DNA of 6,147 bases from Candidatus Rokuibacteriota bacterium (lineage in GTDB: Bacteria; Methylomirabilota; Methylomirabilia; Rokubacteriales; CSP1-6). Of the stretch, positions 5,073-6,147 are shown piece by piece (the stretch's first letter is position 1; the number at the start of each line of letters is the position of its first letter). A program made the translations under genes and the position numbers. Under the pieces are notes generated by a model. It made no database searches and was not told the origin of the DNA. It saw nothing but the letters and a program-made list of their open reading frames with translations. The stretch covers positions 1 to 6,147 of the forward strand of contig JACQRS010000091.1 of NCBI GenBank assembly GCA_016206385.1, written 5' to 3'.

Positions 5073-6147
5073 ATGTCCTGGAGGCTCAAGAAGAAGGCCC
5101 AGACCCTCCTGGCCGGCGAGGAGGGGGTGATCCGCAAGGACTGGGGCGGCAAGATCTCGTTCGCCCTCGTCTACCCGAACACCTACGCCGTCGGCATGTC
5201 CAACCTCGGGTTTCAGACCATCTACTGGCACCTGAACCAGCTTCCCGACGTGGTCTGCGAGCGGGTTTTCCTCCCCGATCCCGAGGACCTGGAGGAGCAC
5301 CGCCGCACCGGCACGCCCCCGTTCTCGCTGGAATCCCAGCGTCCCCTCAGCGACTTCCATCTGGTCGGCTTCTCGGTCACCTATGAGGGCGATTTCATCA
5401 ACGTGCTCCGTCTCCTCCTGATGGCCGGGATCCCGCTCCGACCCGCCGAGCGCCGGCCCCATGACCCGCTGATCTTGATGGGCGGCGTCTGCGCCTTCTC
5501 TAATCCCGAGCCCATCGCTCCGTTCATGGACTTCGTCGTGGTCGGAGAAGGGGAGGAGCTGGTGGGAGAGCTGATCGCCACCTACCGGGACGCCTTCGGG
5601 GAGGTCGCGCCGGGGACCCGGAGCCGGGAGGCCTTCCTGGACCGTGTGTTGTCGATCCAGGGGATCTACGTGCCTGCCGCCTACGACGTGGGGTACGCGC
5701 CTGACGGCGCCATTGCCTCCGTGGTGCCCGAGCGGGGCTGCGCCCCCGCGGTGGTCGTGAAGCGCCGGCTCACGGACGTCAACCGCTTCGAGACCGTCGC
5801 GCTCCTCAAGAGCCCGCGCGCCGAATACGGACACATGGCCCTTTTGGAAGTGGGCAAGGGCTGCGGGCGCGGCTGTCGCTTCTGTCTGGAAGGGGAGATT
5901 TACCGGCCGGTGCGCCACCGGAGCCTTGAGACGCTCCGCGAGAGCGTGGCCAAGCTCGCCAAAGAGACCAAACGGGTGGGCCTGGTGGGCGCGTGCGTCT
6001 CGGACTACCCGTGGATCGGCGAGCTGATGACGCTCCTCGAAGAGCACGGCCTGGAGGTCTCGATCTCCTCGCTCCGCGCCGACAGCCTCACCGAGGAACT
6101 GGTCGCCGCAATCCAGCGGGGCGGCCACCGGACCCTCACCATCGCGC
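5073..6147 (+). CDS. Radical SAM protein with N-terminal B12-binding-like domain (partial, 3' end missing)
   Basis: The frame is open from ATG5073 to the window edge (358 codons plus one base), so the C-terminus is missing. Residues of about 25-190 resemble the cobalamin-binding-like fold that precedes many radical SAM domains: 'ISFALVYPNTYAVGMSNLGFQTIYW', 'FSLESQRPLSDFHLVGFS', 'GGVCAFSNPEPIAPFMDFVVVGEGEE' (137-162). No DxHxxG cobalamin motif is visible, so cobalamin binding is doubtful. The 4Fe-4S motif is C264-GRG-C268-RF-C271 (CxxxCxxC), in 'GKGCGRGCRFCLEG'. 'SISSLRADSLTEELVAAIQRGGHRTLTIA' continues the radical SAM barrel. The whole resembles the uncharacterised family catalogued as TIGR03960, from memory. 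The substrate is unknown. It appears to have its own promoter, separate from cytX. Confidence 0.9.
   Translation, partial: MSWRLKKKAQTLLAGEEGVIRKDWGGKISFALVYPNTYAVGMSNLGFQTIYWHLNQLPDVVCERVFLPDPEDLEEHRRTGTPPFSLESQRPLSDFHLVGFSVTYEGDFINVLRLLLMAGIPLRPAERRPHDPLILMGGVCAFSNPEPIAPFMDFVVVGEGEELVGELIATYRDAFGEVAPGTRSREAFLDRVLSIQGIYVPAAYDVGYAPDGAIASVVPERGCAPAVVVKRRLTDVNRFETVALLKSPRAEYGHMALLEVGKGCGRGCRFCLEGEIYRPVRHRSLETLRESVAKLAKETKRVGLVGACVSDYPWIGELMTLLEEHGLEVSISSLRADSLTEELVAAIQRGGHRTLTIA

Noticed and set aside
5046..6128. Minus-strand open frame of 360 codons opposite the radical SAM gene
   Set aside because: The + strand frame has a clear CxxxCxxC motif, Shine-Dalgarno site and promoter. The minus frame has only low-complexity His/Asp/Gly-rich shadow sequence.

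Overview
This 6.1 kb window is GC-rich and gene-dense, and every gene lies on the + strand. It reads as a bacterial chromosome segment. The tRNA carries an encoded CCA. Several starts have purine-rich Shine-Dalgarno sites, and one promoter has a recognisable -35/-10 layout. The gene content and composition would suit an uncultured high-GC soil or sediment lineage such as Rokubacteria/Methylomirabilota. That placement is a low-confidence guess, because no taxonomic marker is present.

Layout, left to right: (1) a complete tRNA-Leu(UAA) at 1-89; (2) yjbQ (145-588), a UPF0047 'secondary thiamine-phosphate synthase' family protein; (3) rtcB (664-3579), an RNA ligase interrupted by a 492-residue intein (952-2427) with an embedded LAGLIDADG homing endonuclease; (4) a strong GC hairpin (3621-3648) in the rtcB-cytX gap; (5) cytX (3670-5004), an NCS1-family transporter predicted to import hydroxymethylpyrimidine; (6) a promoter-like element with a perfect C6-TA-G6 palindrome between its -35 and -10 hexamers (5011-5040); (7) the first 358 codons of a radical SAM protein (5073 to the window edge), cut off by the end of the window.

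The most notable item is the intein. It sits directly before the RtcB cysteine that binds the active-site metal, so the precursor cannot form its metal centre until splicing is complete, and the catalytic cysteine itself serves as the +1 splicing nucleophile. All canonical splicing residues are visible (Cys1, TxxH, C-terminal His-Asn, Cys+1). Both endonuclease motifs keep an acidic residue, so splicing and homing both look plausible. The middle of the intein is visibly less GC-rich than the surrounding extein.

Of the other genes, yjbQ and cytX both carry thiamine-related family names and flank rtcB. The link is suggestive only, since the cellular role of YjbQ is not settled and I see no TPP riboswitch. 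No archease gene, the usual RtcB partner, is in the window. I found no CRISPR array, insertion sequence, integrase or phage gene, and no clearly new multi-gene system.
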